From assembly GCF_017744675.1 (NCBI RefSeq), contig NZ_JAGIAV010000001.1, forward strand, positions 631,273-695,272: a stretch of 64,000 nt of DNA, given 5' to 3'. This document shows positions 25,505 through 34,301 of this stretch, one piece after another. How positions within the stretch are numbered: the first letter of the stretch is position 1; the number at the start of each line of letters is the position of its first letter. The stretch is from Flavobacterium sp. (GTDB lineage: Bacteria; Bacteroidota; Bacteroidia; Flavobacteriales; Flavobacteriaceae). The notes beneath the pieces were generated by a model. That model saw only the letters and a list, made by a program, of their open reading frames with translations, did no database searches and was not told the origin of the DNA. The translations under genes and the position numbers were made by a program.

Positions 25505-27013
25505 ATGATAGACATTTCTCAAAAAGAAGTATGGTTTGTAGTAGGAAGCCAGGAATTATATGGTGAAGAAACACTTAGAAAAGTAGCAGAACATTCTCAA
25601 ATTATTGCAAAAGGATTAGATGCTTCATCTTCAATTCCGGTAAAAGTGGTTTATAAAGATGTGGTAAAATCTCCTTCGCAGATTTTAGATGTTTGTTTAG
25701 CTGCAAACTCAGCGAAAAACTGTATAGGAATTATTGCTTGGATGCACACTTTCTCTCCTGCAAAAATGTGGATTGGCGGATTAAATATCCTTAAAAAACC
25801 ATTATGCCACTTGCATACACAATACAATGCTGAAATTCCGTGGGGAAGCATCGATATGGATTTCATGAATTTGAACCAATCGGCTCACGGAGATCGTGAA
25901 TTTGGTTTCATCATGTCTCGTTTACGTAAAAAACGTAAAGTTGTTGTAGGACACTGGGAAGATCAAAGAGTTCAAAAACAATTAGGAATCTGGTCTAGAG
26001 TTGCTCTTGGATGGGACGAACTTCAAAACTTAAAAGTGGCTCGTATTGGAGATAATATGCGTGAAGTTGCCGTTACAGAAGGCGACAAGGTAGAAGCTCA
26101 AATTCGTTTTGGAGTTTCTGTAAACGGATATGATTCATCAGACGTTACCAAACATATTGAGAGAGTAACAGATAAAGAATTAAACGATTTATTAGCAGTT
26201 TATGAGCAATCGTACAGCTTAACTGATTCTTTAAAAGAAGGTGGAGCGCAAAGAAGTTCTTTAGTTGAAGCAGCAAAAATCGAATTAGGATTAAGAGCTT
26301 TCCTTGAAGAAGGAGGATTCGGAGCTTTTACAGATACATTTGAAAACCTTGGAGTTTGGAAACAATTGCCAGGAATCGCTACACAAAGATTAATGGCCGA
26401 TGGTTATGGTTTTGGTGGAGAAGGAGACTGGAAAACCGCTGCAATGGTAAGAGCTTTAAAAGTAATGTGTGTTGGTTTAGAAGGCGGAACTTCTTTCATG
26501 GAAGATTACACGTACCATTTTACTCCGCAAAAATCGTATGTTTTGGGTTCTCACATGTTGGAAATCTGCCCATCTATTGCTGACGGAAAACCTTCTTGTG
26601 AAGTGCACCCGTTAGGAATTGGAGGAAAAGAAGATCCAGCGCGTTTGGTGTTTAATTCTCCTGCAGGCGATGCAATCAACGTTTCATTGGTTGATATAGG
26701 AACTCGTTTCCGTTTAATCGTGAACGAAGTGGAAGCAGTAGAACCAATGGCAGAATTGCCAAAACTTCCAGTGGCACGCGTTCTTTGGGATTGTAAGCCA
26801 AATTTAGAAGTGGCAGCAACGGCCTGGATTTTAGCTGGAGGAGCGCATCATACCGTTTACAGCCAGTCAATTACAACAGAATACATGGAAGATTTCGCAG
26901 ACATCGCAGGAATCGAATTATTGGTTATTGATGAAAAAACTACAGTAAGAGATTTCAAAGATAAAATCAATGCTAATGAAGCCTATTATCATTTATTTCA
27001 ACACGGCCTGTAA
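25505..27013 (+). CDS. araA: L-arabinose isomerase
   Basis: 502 residues, standard length. Family stretches are [20 protein letters not shown] at the N-terminus, [47 protein letters not shown], the metal-site segment [11 protein letters not shown] and GAHHTVYS near the C-terminus. It converts L-arabinose to L-ribulose with Mn2+. It is third in araB-araD-araA order, after a repeat tract of about 160 bases, and no terminator is seen before it. Confidence 0.95.
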   Translation: MIDISQKEVWFVVGSQELYGEETLRKVAEHSQIIAKGLDASSSIPVKVVYKDVVKSPSQILDVCLAANSAKNCIGIIAWMHTFSPAKMWIGGLNILKKPLCHLHTQYNAEIPWGSIDMDFMNLNQSAHGDREFGFIMSRLRKKRKVVVGHWEDQRVQKQLGIWSRVALGWDELQNLKVARIGDNMREVAVTEGDKVEAQIRFGVSVNGYDSSDVTKHIERVTDKELNDLLAVYEQSYSLTDSLKEGGAQRSSLVEAAKIELGLRAFLEEGGFGAFTDTFENLGVWKQLPGIATQRLMADGYGFGGEGDWKTAAMVRALKVMCVGLEGGTSFMEDYTYHFTPQKSYVLGSHMLEICPSIADGKPSCEVHPLGIGGKEDPARLVFNSPAGDAINVSLVDIGTRFRLIVNEVEAVEPMAELPKLPVARVLWDCKPNLEVAATAWILAGGAHHTVYSQSITTEYMEDFADIAGIELLVIDEKTTVRDFKDKINANEAYYHLFQHGL

Positions 27014-27033
27014 GCCAGTAAAATTTAATTTGT

Positions 27034-27115
27034 AAGATGTAAAATGTGAAAAAGCTTAAAAGGTAAATTTTACATTTTTAAAATGATTAAATTTCGCATC
27101 TGACATTTTACATCT
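27034..27115. repeat. Inverted repeat AAGATGTAAAATGT / ACATTTTACATCT after araA
   Basis: Arms at 27034-27047 and 27103-27115, with an inner AATTTTACATTTTT word. It has no T-tract terminator form and resembles the word-built intergenic repeats elsewhere in the window. Confidence 0.6.
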
Positions 27116-27153
27116 AAACATTTAACCTTTTACAAACCAAAAAACTATCATTT

Positions 27154-28338
27154 ATGAATGTATTAAAACGCACCCTTTTCATACTAAGTATGCTCGGTAT
27201 TGCTATAGTTACAGTTCAATGCAAAAACGAAAAAAAAATGGATACAGAAAAAGCGACAACTGATCAAAAAGCTTTAGTTACAATAGCAAAATCAGAGTAC
27301 GGAACTACTGCCAAAGGCGAAAAAGTGGAGAGTTACAAACTGAAAAACCAAAATGGGATGGAAGTTGACATCATCACTTTTGGAGGAAGAATTACTGATT
27401 TAAAAGTGCCAAACAAAGCTGGAGTTTCAGAAAATGTGGTTATTGGATTTAGTTCTTTAGCGCAATACGAAAAAGAAAATCCATTTTTTGGAGCTTTGAT
27501 CGGAAGATTCGGAAACCGAATTGCAAAAGGTAAATTTTCATTAGATGGAAAAGAATATCAGTTAGCAATTAACAATGCACCAAACGCTTTGCACGGAGGG
27601 CCACAAGGATTTTTTAATGTGGTTTGGAAAGCAGATGAGGTAAAATCTGGAGAAACTGCTTCTTTAAAATTATCTTATGTAAGTAAGGATATGGAAGAAG
27701 GATATCCAGGAAACCTTAAAGTTTTTGTGACTTATACCTTGACAAATGACAATCAATTAGAAGTGTTGTACGAAGCAACAACCGACAAGAAAACAGTGGT
27801 TAACTTAACGCAGCATTCTTATTTCAACTTGTCTGGAGATTTTACCAAAACAATCTTAGATCACGAGTTGACTTTAAATGCAGATAAATTGGTTCCTGTA
27901 GACGCAACTTTGATTCCAACAGGAAAATTAGATGACGTTGCAGGTACGCCTTTCGATTTCAGACAGCCAAAATTAATTGGAAAAGACATCAATGCTAAAA
28001 ACGAGCAGTTAGAAAGAGGAAAAGGTTACGACCATTGCTGGGTACTGAACAATCCTGAAAAAGGAAAAACAATCATTGCAAAAGTGTATCACGCAGCAAG
28101 CGGAAGAGTTATGGAAATGACAACAGACGAACCTGGAATTCAGTTTTATTCTGGAAATTTCCTTGACGGAACTTTACCAATGCCAAACGGCGGAACTTTT
28201 GCACACAGAACAGGATTATGTCTGGAAACAGAACATTATCCAGATTCTCCAAACCAGAAAAACTTCCCAACAACGGTTTTAAACCCGGGAGAAAATTATA
28301 AGACTAGAACTACGTTTAAATTCTCTGTGCAGAAATAG
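27154..28338 (+). CDS. Lipoprotein aldose 1-epimerase
   Basis: 394 residues with a lipoprotein signal (MNVLKRTLFILSMLGIAIVTVQC, lipobox TVQC), so it is anchored in the cell envelope rather than cytosolic like the GalM at 17765. Mutarotase motifs are intact: ITFGGRITDLKVP, GNRIAKGKFSLDG, NALHGGPQGFFNVVW, LTQHSYFNLSG and the catalytic-Glu segment GLCLETEHYPDSPNQ. It sits at the end of the arabinose unit and probably equilibrates sugars released in the periplasm before uptake. A terminator follows. Confidence 0.9.
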   Translation: MNVLKRTLFILSMLGIAIVTVQCKNEKKMDTEKATTDQKALVTIAKSEYGTTAKGEKVESYKLKNQNGMEVDIITFGGRITDLKVPNKAGVSENVVIGFSSLAQYEKENPFFGALIGRFGNRIAKGKFSLDGKEYQLAINNAPNALHGGPQGFFNVVWKADEVKSGETASLKLSYVSKDMEEGYPGNLKVFVTYTLTNDNQLEVLYEATTDKKTVVNLTQHSYFNLSGDFTKTILDHELTLNADKLVPVDATLIPTGKLDDVAGTPFDFRQPKLIGKDINAKNEQLERGKGYDHCWVLNNPEKGKTIIAKVYHAASGRVMEMTTDEPGIQFYSGNFLDGTLPMPNGGTFAHRTGLCLETEHYPDSPNQKNFPTTVLNPGENYKTRTTFKFSVQK

Positions 28339-28372
28339 TTTTAGGATTTGTTTATTAGTTTAGTAATTTTTA

Positions 28373-28407
28373 AAAACCTCGAAAGTTGTAGCTTTCGAGG
28401 TTTTTTG
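28373..28407 (+). terminator. Terminator of the arabinose unit
   Basis: AACCTCGAAAG / CTTTCGAGGTT stem with a short TTGTAG loop, followed by six T. Confidence 0.88.
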
Positions 28408-28500
28408 TTTTAGAATGGAATGATTTTTAATTGATTTCACTGCTGTTAAAAGATTAACTTAGCGATCTTAATTCATCTTAGGAAACTGAAAAATTGCAAT

Positions 28501-29124
28501 ATGAAAAGAAAAGTTGTTTATATTTTATTCTCTATTTTATTTCTTCAAAGTTGCCAAAATAAAGATAAAAGCCAACAAGAAAACAATTCTATTGATAAAA
28601 TAGATTCACATAAAAGATCAGATTTATCGAACGATAGTAAGGAGCAGGTGGCATTAGTTAAAGATTTTATGAAATGGTATATTAAAAACATGGATATTCT
28701 AGGTGAATTTGATGTCATTGGCGGAGGGCCAGCAGATCTAAAAGAGAATGAAGAGCTAGAAAATTATTATGTGAATTTTAAAGAGGCTGAAAAATATATT
28801 TCGGAATTGAAAAGAAGTGGTTTTTTAACTGATAACCTTCTTAAAAAGGAAGAAAAATCGTTTTTAGAAGCGGACAAATATTATAAAGAAAACCCGGACA
28901 ATGATAGTCCGCCGTATGGTTTTGATTATGATCATTTCTTTCTTACTCAAGAAGCTTTTGAGGAAGATCTACTGAATATTGATAAAAGTAAATATTTTGT
29001 AAATCAAAAAGATGACTTTAATTCAGAAGTAAAGTTTGTTCTGCCTGTATCTGGAGGTTATAAGTATTCTTTAAAAAAGATAGGAACAAAATGGTTTATT
29101 GAGAAAATAGAATCAATACAGTAA
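28501..29124 (+). CDS. Lipoprotein of unknown function
   Basis: 207 residues, starting MKRKVVYILFSILFLQSCQN with lipobox LQSC. The mature protein is acidic and Lys-rich, with a DUF3828-like feel (VKDFMKWYIKNMD near the N-terminus; VSGGYKYSLKKIGTKWFIEKIES at the end). The last segment has the pattern of small lipoproteins that end in a short beta sheet. I cannot assign a function. The OsmC-like gene begins 3 bases after it, so the two are probably co-transcribed. Confidence 0.72.
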   Translation: MKRKVVYILFSILFLQSCQNKDKSQQENNSIDKIDSHKRSDLSNDSKEQVALVKDFMKWYIKNMDILGEFDVIGGGPADLKENEELENYYVNFKEAEKYISELKRSGFLTDNLLKKEEKSFLEADKYYKENPDNDSPPYGFDYDHFFLTQEAFEEDLLNIDKSKYFVNQKDDFNSEVKFVLPVSGGYKYSLKKIGTKWFIEKIESIQ

Positions 29125-29127
29125 TTT

Positions 29128-29604
29128 ATGGCATTTAAACATTTATTCAAAGCAAAATTAAATTGGACTTCTAAACAAGCTCCAATAGATTTTTCCAAAA
29201 GATTTTACAGCAAAAGCCATCAAATTCAAATCGAAGGAAAACCCGTTTTAGATATTTCAGCAGCAAAAGCTTTCAAAGGCGATCCAGCATTATACAATCC
29301 AGAAGATTTATTGTTAAGCGGTTTAGTTTCCTGCCACATGATGTCATACTTATACGTTTGCTCTCAAAACGGGATAGAGGTTCTGAGTTATTCAGACAAT
29401 GCCGAAGCAACATTAGAAGTAAATCCAGACGGAAGCGGACGTTTTACAGAAGTTCGATTAAATCCAAAAGTTACAATTGTGAACGCAGATAAAATAGAAT
29501 TGGCTTTAGAACTGCATCAAAAAGCAAATCAATTATGTTTTATTGCTAATTCTTGCAACTTTCCTGTTTTGCATAATCCGAGTTGTGAGGTTGCAACCAT
29601 ATAA
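29128..29604 (+). CDS. OsmC-family peroxide-defence protein
   Basis: 158 residues, usual OsmC/Ohr length. The first redox cysteine is in LLSGLVSCHMMSYLYVC; the second is in the NQLCFIANSCNFPVLHN segment, close to the family AHxxCP-type position but without that exact motif. These proteins reduce organic hydroperoxides or act as small thiol enzymes. The C-terminal codons overlap the left end of an inverted repeat. Subfamily (OsmC versus YhfA-like) is unresolved. Confidence 0.8.
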   Translation: MAFKHLFKAKLNWTSKQAPIDFSKRFYSKSHQIQIEGKPVLDISAAKAFKGDPALYNPEDLLLSGLVSCHMMSYLYVCSQNGIEVLSYSDNAEATLEVNPDGSGRFTEVRLNPKVTIVNADKIELALELHQKANQLCFIANSCNFPVLHNPSCEVATI

Positions 29605-29683
29605 GTGATATAAGTTCATTTAATAAAATGAAGATTTAGAAGACTTAAGCGTAAAGTTTATTTACTTATATGTCTTATATGGT
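29596..29683. repeat. Inverted repeat, ACCATATAAG family, copy 1
   Basis: The left arm ACCATATAAGTGATATAAGT faces ACTTATATGTCTTATATGGT. The stretch ATATAAGTTCATTTAA after the left arm is shared with the copy at 40707. The arm supplies the last codons of the OsmC-like gene. Confidence 0.72.
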
Positions 29684-29703
29684 TTTAAAAAAAAGCCATA
29701 AAA

Positions 29704-29731
29704 AAACCTCTTTCGTTAAGAAGAGGTTTTT
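29704..29731 (-). terminator. Terminator of the tRNA-Leu gene
   Basis: On the minus strand, AACCTCTT pairs with AAGAGGTT, followed by a T run, four bases past the tRNA 3' end. Confidence 0.75.
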
Positions 29732-29734
29732 AAG

Positions 29735-29814
29735 TACCCGGAGCCGGAGTCGAACCGGCACGGTTTCCCACAGGTGTTTGAGACCAGCGCGTCTACCAAT
29801 TCCGCCATCCGGGC
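29735..29814 (-). tRNA. tRNA-Leu (anticodon CAA)
   Basis: On the minus strand the acceptor arm GCCCGGA pairs with TCCGGGT (G1-U72 wobble) with discriminator A. The D arm is GCGGAATTGGTAGACGC, the anticodon loop is CTCAAAC (CAA, reads UUG), and the T arm is GCCGGTTCGACTCCGGC. The variable region is short for tRNA-Leu (about 11 bases). The anticodon stem has one U-U mismatch at its second pair. CCA is not encoded. Confidence 0.9.
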
Positions 29815-29972
29815 TTAGCAGACGAAAAAATAACCCAAAGCGATTATTTTAACGCAATAGAATGAAGTCATAAATGGCGTCATTCCTTTAACACGGTGCA
29901 AATGTAAAAAATAAAATTAAACGAACTACTAAAAATACTTAAATTTTTGCTTTCAGTCTTCAATAAATTTTA

Positions 29973-29980
29973 TAAATTTG
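29973..29980 (+). promoter_or_regulatory. -7 box upstream of prs
   Basis: TAAATTTG matches TAnnTTTG. A TTTG lies 23 bases upstream, slightly too far for the ideal spacing. It implies a leader of about 115 bases before prs. Confidence 0.45.
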
Positions 29981-30101
29981 CAGCTCGTTAAAACGAAGCA
30001 CACACAACTAACTACATCCGAGACATTTAAGCGCATCGAGCTTTACAGAAATGATAGAGTAAAATTCTATTAAATGTAACGGAATAAAACAACACATTAT
30101 A

Positions 30102-31043
30102 ATGTCGCACCTAGAACCAGAAGCTAAAATTTTTGCTTGTTCACAAAGTGTTTATCTTGCAGAAAAAATTGCAAAAGACTACGGGATTCCGTTAGGAAAA
30201 GTAACGATGTCAACGTACAGTGATGGAGAATTTCAGCCATCGTACGAAGAGTCAATTAGAGGGTTACGAGTTTTTATCGTATGTTCAACTTTTCCAAGTG
30301 CAGATAATCTGATGGAATTGTTGTTAATGATTGATGCGGCAAAACGTGCCTCAGCAAGACACATTACAGCTGTTATGCCTTATTTTGGTTGGGCAAGACA
30401 AGATAGAAAAGACAAACCAAGAGTTCCGATTGGAGCAAAATTAGTAGCAAACCTATTAACAGCTGCAGGAGCAACAAGAATCATGACAATGGATCTGCAT
30501 GCAGACCAAATTCAAGGATTCTTTGAAAAACCGGTAGATCATTTATTTGCATCTACTATCTTTTTACCATACGTAGAAAGTTTAAAGTTAGAAAATCTAA
30601 CAATTGCATCTCCAGATATGGGAGGTTCAAAAAGAGCATATGCTTACTCTAAGTTTCTAGAATCAGATGTAGTAATCTGTTACAAACAAAGAAAAGCAGC
30701 CAACATTATCGATACTATGGAACTTATTGGTGAAGTAAAAGGTCGTAATGTAATCTTAGTAGACGACATGATCGATACAGGAGGAACTTTAGCGAAAGCG
30801 GCAGACCTTATGATCGAGAAAGGAGCGCTAAGTGTAAGAGCAATTTGTACACACGCGATTTTATCTGGAGGTGCGTACGAGAAAATTGAAAACTCGAAAC
30901 TAACAGAATTAATCGTAACAGATTCTATTCCGTTAAAGAGAGAATCAAAGAAAATAAAAGTGGTAAGCTGCGCGCCTCTATTTGCTGAGGTAATGCAAAT
31001 GGTTCACCACAACAATTCCATCAGTGGAAAATTTATTATGTAA
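30102..31043 (+). CDS. prs: Ribose-phosphate pyrophosphokinase
   Basis: 313 residues, class I PRPP synthetase length. It shows ATP-binding PYFGWARQDRKDKPRVPIGA, ribose-5-P/PRPP loop VILVDDMIDTGGTLAKAA, and MTMDLHADQIQGFF. It makes PRPP from ribose-5-phosphate and ATP for nucleotide, His and Trp synthesis. It is followed at 123 bases by rplY, an arrangement common in bacteria (prs next to the L25 gene), with an intergenic inverted repeat between them. Confidence 0.96.
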   Translation: MSHLEPEAKIFACSQSVYLAEKIAKDYGIPLGKVTMSTYSDGEFQPSYEESIRGLRVFIVCSTFPSADNLMELLLMIDAAKRASARHITAVMPYFGWARQDRKDKPRVPIGAKLVANLLTAAGATRIMTMDLHADQIQGFFEKPVDHLFASTIFLPYVESLKLENLTIASPDMGGSKRAYAYSKFLESDVVICYKQRKAANIIDTMELIGEVKGRNVILVDDMIDTGGTLAKAADLMIEKGALSVRAICTHAILSGGAYEKIENSKLTELIVTDSIPLKRESKKIKVVSCAPLFAEVMQMVHHNNSISGKFIM

Positions 31044-31045
31044 AA

Positions 31046-31124
31046 GCAGTAAGCTTTAGGCTTTAAGCCGTAAGCTTAATTACTTTGCATAAAAGCCTAA
31101 AGCATATTGCTTAAAGCTTACAGC
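31046..31124. repeat. Inverted repeat of TAAGCTTTAGGC words between prs and rplY
   Basis: GTAAGCTTTAGGCTTTAAGC faces AAAGCCTAAAGC and GCTTAAAGCTTAC, allowing alternative pairings. No T tract, so probably not a terminator. Confidence 0.6.
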
Positions 31125-31166
31125 AAATTAGAATAATTTATTTATTAATAACTATATTTTTTTACA

Positions 31167-31778
31167 ATGAAATCGATTACAATTAAAGGATCAGAAAGAG
31201 AAAGCGTGGGCAAAGTGTCAACTAAAGCCTTACGTAATGCTGGAGCGGTTCCTTGCGTGTTATACGGAGGAAATCAAGCAGTACACTTCTCAGCAGACGC
31301 TGCAGCGTTCAAAAACTTGGTTTACACTCCAAATGCACACACAGTTGTGATTGAGCTTGGAAAAGGAAAATCATTCAATGCAATTTTGCAAGATATCCAA
31401 GTTCACCCAGTAACTGACAAAATTTTACACATCGACTTCTTCCAATTATTTGATGATAAAGAAATCACAATGGAAGTTCCTGTGAAAATCGTTGGTACAT
31501 CTAAAGGTGTTCTTGCGGGAGGTGTTTTACGTTTAAACCAACGTAAATTAAAAGTTAAAGCTTTACCAGCAAATCTTCCAGATTTCGTTGAAGCTGACAT
31601 CACTCCACTTGAAATGGGTAACAAATTATATGTTACTAAAGTTGGAAAACCAGAGTACAAAATTATGCACCCAGACAACACAGTTGTTTGTCAAGTGAGA
31701 ATCTCTCGTGCTGCTATGAAAGCTGCTCAAGAGGCTGCAAAAGCTGCAAAAGCTCCTGCAAAAGGAAAGAAAAAATAA
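31167..31778 (+). CDS. rplY: 50S ribosomal protein L25 (CTC form)
   Basis: 203 residues, the longer CTC-type L25 with a C-terminal extension. The N-terminal 5S rRNA-binding domain is at about 1-90 ([44 protein letters not shown]). The TL5 C-terminal beta domain ([19 protein letters not shown]) follows, then an Ala/Lys-rich tail ending [10 protein letters not shown] that probably contacts rRNA. It stabilises the 5S rRNA region of the 50S subunit. A strong terminator follows. Confidence 0.94.
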   Translation: MKSITIKGSERESVGKVSTKALRNAGAVPCVLYGGNQAVHFSADAAAFKNLVYTPNAHTVVIELGKGKSFNAILQDIQVHPVTDKILHIDFFQLFDDKEITMEVPVKIVGTSKGVLAGGVLRLNQRKLKVKALPANLPDFVEADITPLEMGNKLYVTKVGKPEYKIMHPDNTVVCQVRISRAAMKAAQEAAKAAKAPAKGKKK

Positions 31779-31795
31779 TTTTTTTCAAACTATAC

Positions 31796-31830
31796 AAAAA
31801 GCCTCAATCTTACGATTGGGGCTTTTTTTT
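31796..31830 (+). terminator. Terminator after rplY
   Basis: AAAAAGCCTCAATC / GATTGGGGCTTTTT stem with a TTAC loop and T run. Confidence 0.85.
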
Positions 31831-31834
31831 TTAA

Positions 31835-32129
31835 GCTTCTAAGTTTCTAAGGTGCTGAGATGCTAAGTTTTTTTAGAAGCAGAAAGTATTTGCTTTCAAA
31901 AGATGTGATGTTCCTGCCATCCGCTAAATCTTTTCCTGGTTAAAGAAACCAGAAAAAGGATACCGCTCCTGTCAGGGCTAGCGAGAAAAATCTTTTTTTA
32001 TAAGGTACTAAGCTTCTAGGGTTTTGAGATTTTAAGCATTTAATTCTAAAGATGAGCTCTGCGGTTAAAAATAACGCACCAATTCACAATTATCTAATCG
32101 CCACATTTTCAAATTATCTAATTAACAAA
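31835..32129. repeat. Word-built repeat region with a REP-like hairpin
   Basis: Three parts are seen. First, CTAAGTTTCTAAGG-type words at 31835-31875, again at 32003-32035. Second, a REP-like element at 31915-31985 with the hairpin TTTTCCTGGTT AAAG AAACCAGAAAA flanked by CCGCT words. Third, three copies of AAATTATCTAATT-like words at 32088-32150. No gene fits in this 386-base spacer. The right end runs into the pth promoter. Confidence 0.55.
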
Positions 32130-32160
32130 TTGCCAAATTATCTAATTAAGTTTACTTTTG
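32130..32160 (+). promoter_or_regulatory. Promoter of pth, abutting the first ATG
   Basis: TTG (32130-32132), 20 bases, then TACTTTTG (32153-32160): a full Bacteroidota promoter match. The ATG at 32165 is only four bases beyond the box, so the mRNA would start at about that codon. Confidence 0.65.
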
Positions 32161-32164
32161 CCAA

Positions 32165-32794
32165 ATGATAAAATGGATAACAAAACTGTTTTCATCAACA
32201 CCAAAAGAAGAGAACGCAGAAGACAATATGAAAAAATACTTAATCGTAGGTTTAGGAAATATCGGAGCCGAATACGTAAACACCAGACATAACATCGGAT
32301 TTAAAGTGCTTGACTTTTTAGCCAAAAAAGAAGGTCTTTCATTCGAAACTGTAAAACTAGGTTCGATGGCAGAGTATAAATTTAAAGGAAGAACCTTTTT
32401 TCTTTTAAAACCAAATACTTACATGAATTTAAGCGGAAAAGCCGTAAAATATTGGATGGATAAAGAAAACATTCCGCTAGAAAATATTTTGGTCATTACA
32501 GACGATTTAAATCTTTCATTCGGAACTATTAGAATCAAACCAAAAGGCAGCGACGGCGGTCATAACGGACTTAAAAACATCAATCTGGTTCTGAATACAC
32601 AAAACTACACCCGTTACAGATTTGGTATTAGTGACCAATTTAAAAAAGGACAGCAGGTAGATTATGTTTTAGGAGAATGGAATGCCGAGGAAGAAGCAAA
32701 ATTACAAGAACGCTTAGAAGTTTCTGCAGAAATAATTAGAACTTTTGGAACGGCCGGTTTAGAAAATACCATGACTACGTTTAATGGAAAATAA
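32165..32794 (+). CDS. pth: Peptidyl-tRNA hydrolase
   Basis: Hydrolyses peptidyl-tRNA released from stalled ribosomes. The core begins MKKYLIVGLGNIGAEYVNTR (internal ATG at 32228), with the catalytic His in NTRHNIGF and KPNTYMNLSG and DDLNLSFG following. The frame from 32165 adds 21 residues (MIKWITKLFSSTPKEENAED) not typical of the family. The promoter box lies only four bases before 32165, so either the long form is made from a leaderless mRNA or translation starts at 32228 after a 63-base leader. I list the long form and leave the start open. Confidence 0.92.
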   Translation: MIKWITKLFSSTPKEENAEDNMKKYLIVGLGNIGAEYVNTRHNIGFKVLDFLAKKEGLSFETVKLGSMAEYKFKGRTFFLLKPNTYMNLSGKAVKYWMDKENIPLENILVITDDLNLSFGTIRIKPKGSDGGHNGLKNINLVLNTQNYTRYRFGISDQFKKGQQVDYVLGEWNAEEEAKLQERLEVSAEIIRTFGTAGLENTMTTFNGK

Positions 32795-32933
32795 AGATTT
32801 TCAGGTATTTATATTCTAAAAATGTAAATTATCAGCGAATTTAATTCAATTATAACGAAATAGTATTTTCAATTCCAAAGTTAAATGTCTAAATTTGGAA
32901 TAAATTATTATAAACCATAAAAATCATAATACC

Positions 32934-33545
32934 ATGGCTTTTGAATTACCACAATTACCTTATGCATACGATGCATTAGAACCACATATTGATGCTCGTA
33001 CAATGGAAATCCATCATACTAAGCACCACAATGCATATACTACAAATCTTAATGCAGCAATTGCAGGAACAGATTTGGAAGGAAAAACGATCGAGAATAT
33101 CTTAATCAACTTAGATAAGTCAAACGCAGCAGTTCGTAACAATGGTGGAGGTTTTTACAACCACAACTTATTCTGGACTGTAATGTCTCCAAACGGAGGA
33201 GGTTTGCCAACAGGTGATTTGTTAGCTGCAATTGAGTCTTCTTTTGGATCTTTCGAAGAATTTAAAGCAAAATTTGCTAAAGCTGGTGCTACACAATTCG
33301 GTTCTGGATGGGCTTGGTTAACAGTTCAAAAAGGCGGAAAATTAGAAGTTGTAGGAACTCCAAATCAAGATAATCCGTTAATGCCAGAAGTTGCTGGTCA
33401 CGGTGGAACTCCAATCTTAGGAATGGATGTTTGGGAGCACGCTTACTACTTAAACTACCAAAACAGAAGACCAGATTATATTGAAGCTTTCTTCAGCGTA
33501 ATTAACTGGACAGAAGTTGCTAGAAGATTTGCTTTAGACAAATAG
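32934..33545 (+). CDS. Superoxide dismutase (Fe/Mn family, Mn-like)
   Basis: 203 residues. Metal ligands H27, H77, D165 and H169 are in place ([25 protein letters not shown]). The outer-sphere glutamine sits at Q145 in TPNQDNPLM and the 77 region has GGG rather than a Gln, the arrangement of Mn enzymes or cambialistic ones. It detoxifies superoxide and has no signal peptide, so it is cytosolic. It has its own promoter region and a strong terminator. Confidence 0.94.
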   Translation: MAFELPQLPYAYDALEPHIDARTMEIHHTKHHNAYTTNLNAAIAGTDLEGKTIENILINLDKSNAAVRNNGGGFYNHNLFWTVMSPNGGGLPTGDLLAAIESSFGSFEEFKAKFAKAGATQFGSGWAWLTVQKGGKLEVVGTPNQDNPLMPEVAGHGGTPILGMDVWEHAYYLNYQNRRPDYIEAFFSVINWTEVARRFALDK

Positions 33546-33575
33546 TCTAAGAGAAAATAGAATAAAGAACATAGA

Positions 33576-33610
33576 AAAAAGACGAGTACTGAAAAGTGCT
33601 CGTCTTTTTT
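33576..33610 (+). terminator. Terminator of the superoxide dismutase gene
   Basis: GACGAGTACT / AGTGCTCGTC stem (one G-T pair), GAAA loop, T run. Confidence 0.88.
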
Positions 33611-33657
33611 GTTTATCTAAATTCTTTCATCTATATTCTTTGCTCTAAAAGAAAAAA

Positions 33658-33729
33658 TAAAAAAGGTGGAAGAAGTTCCACCTTTTTTGCCCCAAATCTA
33701 CCATAAACTTAACCTACTAATGTTATGGT
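33658..33729 (-). ncRNA. Tandem small RNA, unit 1
   Basis: About 72 nt on the minus strand. A 5' hairpin (ACCATAA pairs with TTATGGT) encloses the loop CATTAGTAGGTTAAG; a linker AGATTTGGGGC follows, then a terminator GGTGGAA CTTC TTCCACC with a T run. A TACCTTTA box (33734-33741) lies just upstream, with TTTT 20 bases before it. Unit period to the next copy is 184 bases. It has no reading frame of note. Confidence 0.7.
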
Positions 33730-33841
33730 CTAGTAAAGGTATGGCGTATCTTTTTTTGAAGAAAACTTATCAGATGAAAGGCAACTATATCCGATAAAAG
33801 ACCTATAATGAAGGTTCTTGAAAATTTAGAGGTTTATTTCA

Positions 33842-33913
33842 ATAAAAAAGGCGGAATTTCTTCCACCTTTTTTGCCCCAAATCTACCATAAACTAACCTA
33901 CTAATGTTATGGT
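33842..33913 (-). ncRNA. Tandem small RNA, unit 2
   Basis: Same layout as unit 1 with one base lost in the loop (CATTAGTAGGTTAG). The terminator arms GGTGGAA and TTCCGCC keep pairing through a U-G wobble, suggesting selection on the stem. The TACCTTTA box at 33918-33925, with TTTT 20 bases upstream, is identical to unit 1. Confidence 0.7.
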
Positions 33914-34024
33914 CTAGTAAAGGTATGGCAGTTATTTATTCGAAGAAAAATTTTTAGATGAATAGCAATTATATTCGACAAATTGCGTTTAATGGGTTGC
34001 TTTTCAGTAAATTATGTGTAAAAT

Positions 34025-34095
34025 AAAAAAAGCAGAACTTATTTTGTCTTTTTTTGTCCCCAATCTATCATGAACTAATCTACTAATGCTATGGC
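34025..34095 (-). ncRNA. Tandem small RNA, unit 3 (degenerate)
   Basis: Clearly homologous, but the 5' hairpin (GCCATAG / CATGAT) and the terminator stem are damaged by mismatches, and no TAnnTTTG-like box is left at the expected position. The core CATTAGTAG and GGGG are kept. Probably a decaying copy. Confidence 0.45.
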
Positions 34096-34193
34096 CTCAA
34101 TTCTTTTTGTGACGAAAAATTTTAGGATAAAAGAAAGGGTATTCGGTGAAAGGATATAATTGGTTGACTATAAATAGTTTGAGTTTATTCCAA

Positions 34194-34265
34194 TAAAAAA
34201 GGTGGAATTGCTTCCACCCTTTTTGCCCCAAATCTACCATAAACTTAACCTACTAATGTTATGGT
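34194..34265 (-). ncRNA. Tandem small RNA, unit 4 (promoter-proximal)
   Basis: Intact 5' hairpin ACCATAA/TTATGGT, loop identical to unit 1, linker with GGGG, terminator GGTGGAA GCAA TTCCACC and T run. It has the best promoter of the four (see 34270-34301). It lies in the convergent space between sod and purF. Confidence 0.75.
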
Positions 34266-34269
34266 ATTT

Positions 34270-34301
34270 CAAAAGTATCATAGCTTTTCAATTTCACCAA
34301 A
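34270..34301 (-). promoter_or_regulatory. Promoter of small RNA unit 4
   Basis: On the minus strand TTTG (34298-34301), exactly 20 bases, then TACTTTTG (34270-34277): a full consensus match. The hairpin of unit 4 begins five bases downstream. Confidence 0.7.

Noticed and set aside
29670..29852. 60-codon frame over the tRNA
   Set aside because: Its sequence is the complement of tRNA-Leu and its terminator.
33658..34301. CRISPR-like regular repeats
   Set aside because: Only four units, with repeats of about 70 bases that contain hairpins and T tracts and diverge between units; no cas genes nearby. Fits tandem RNA genes better.
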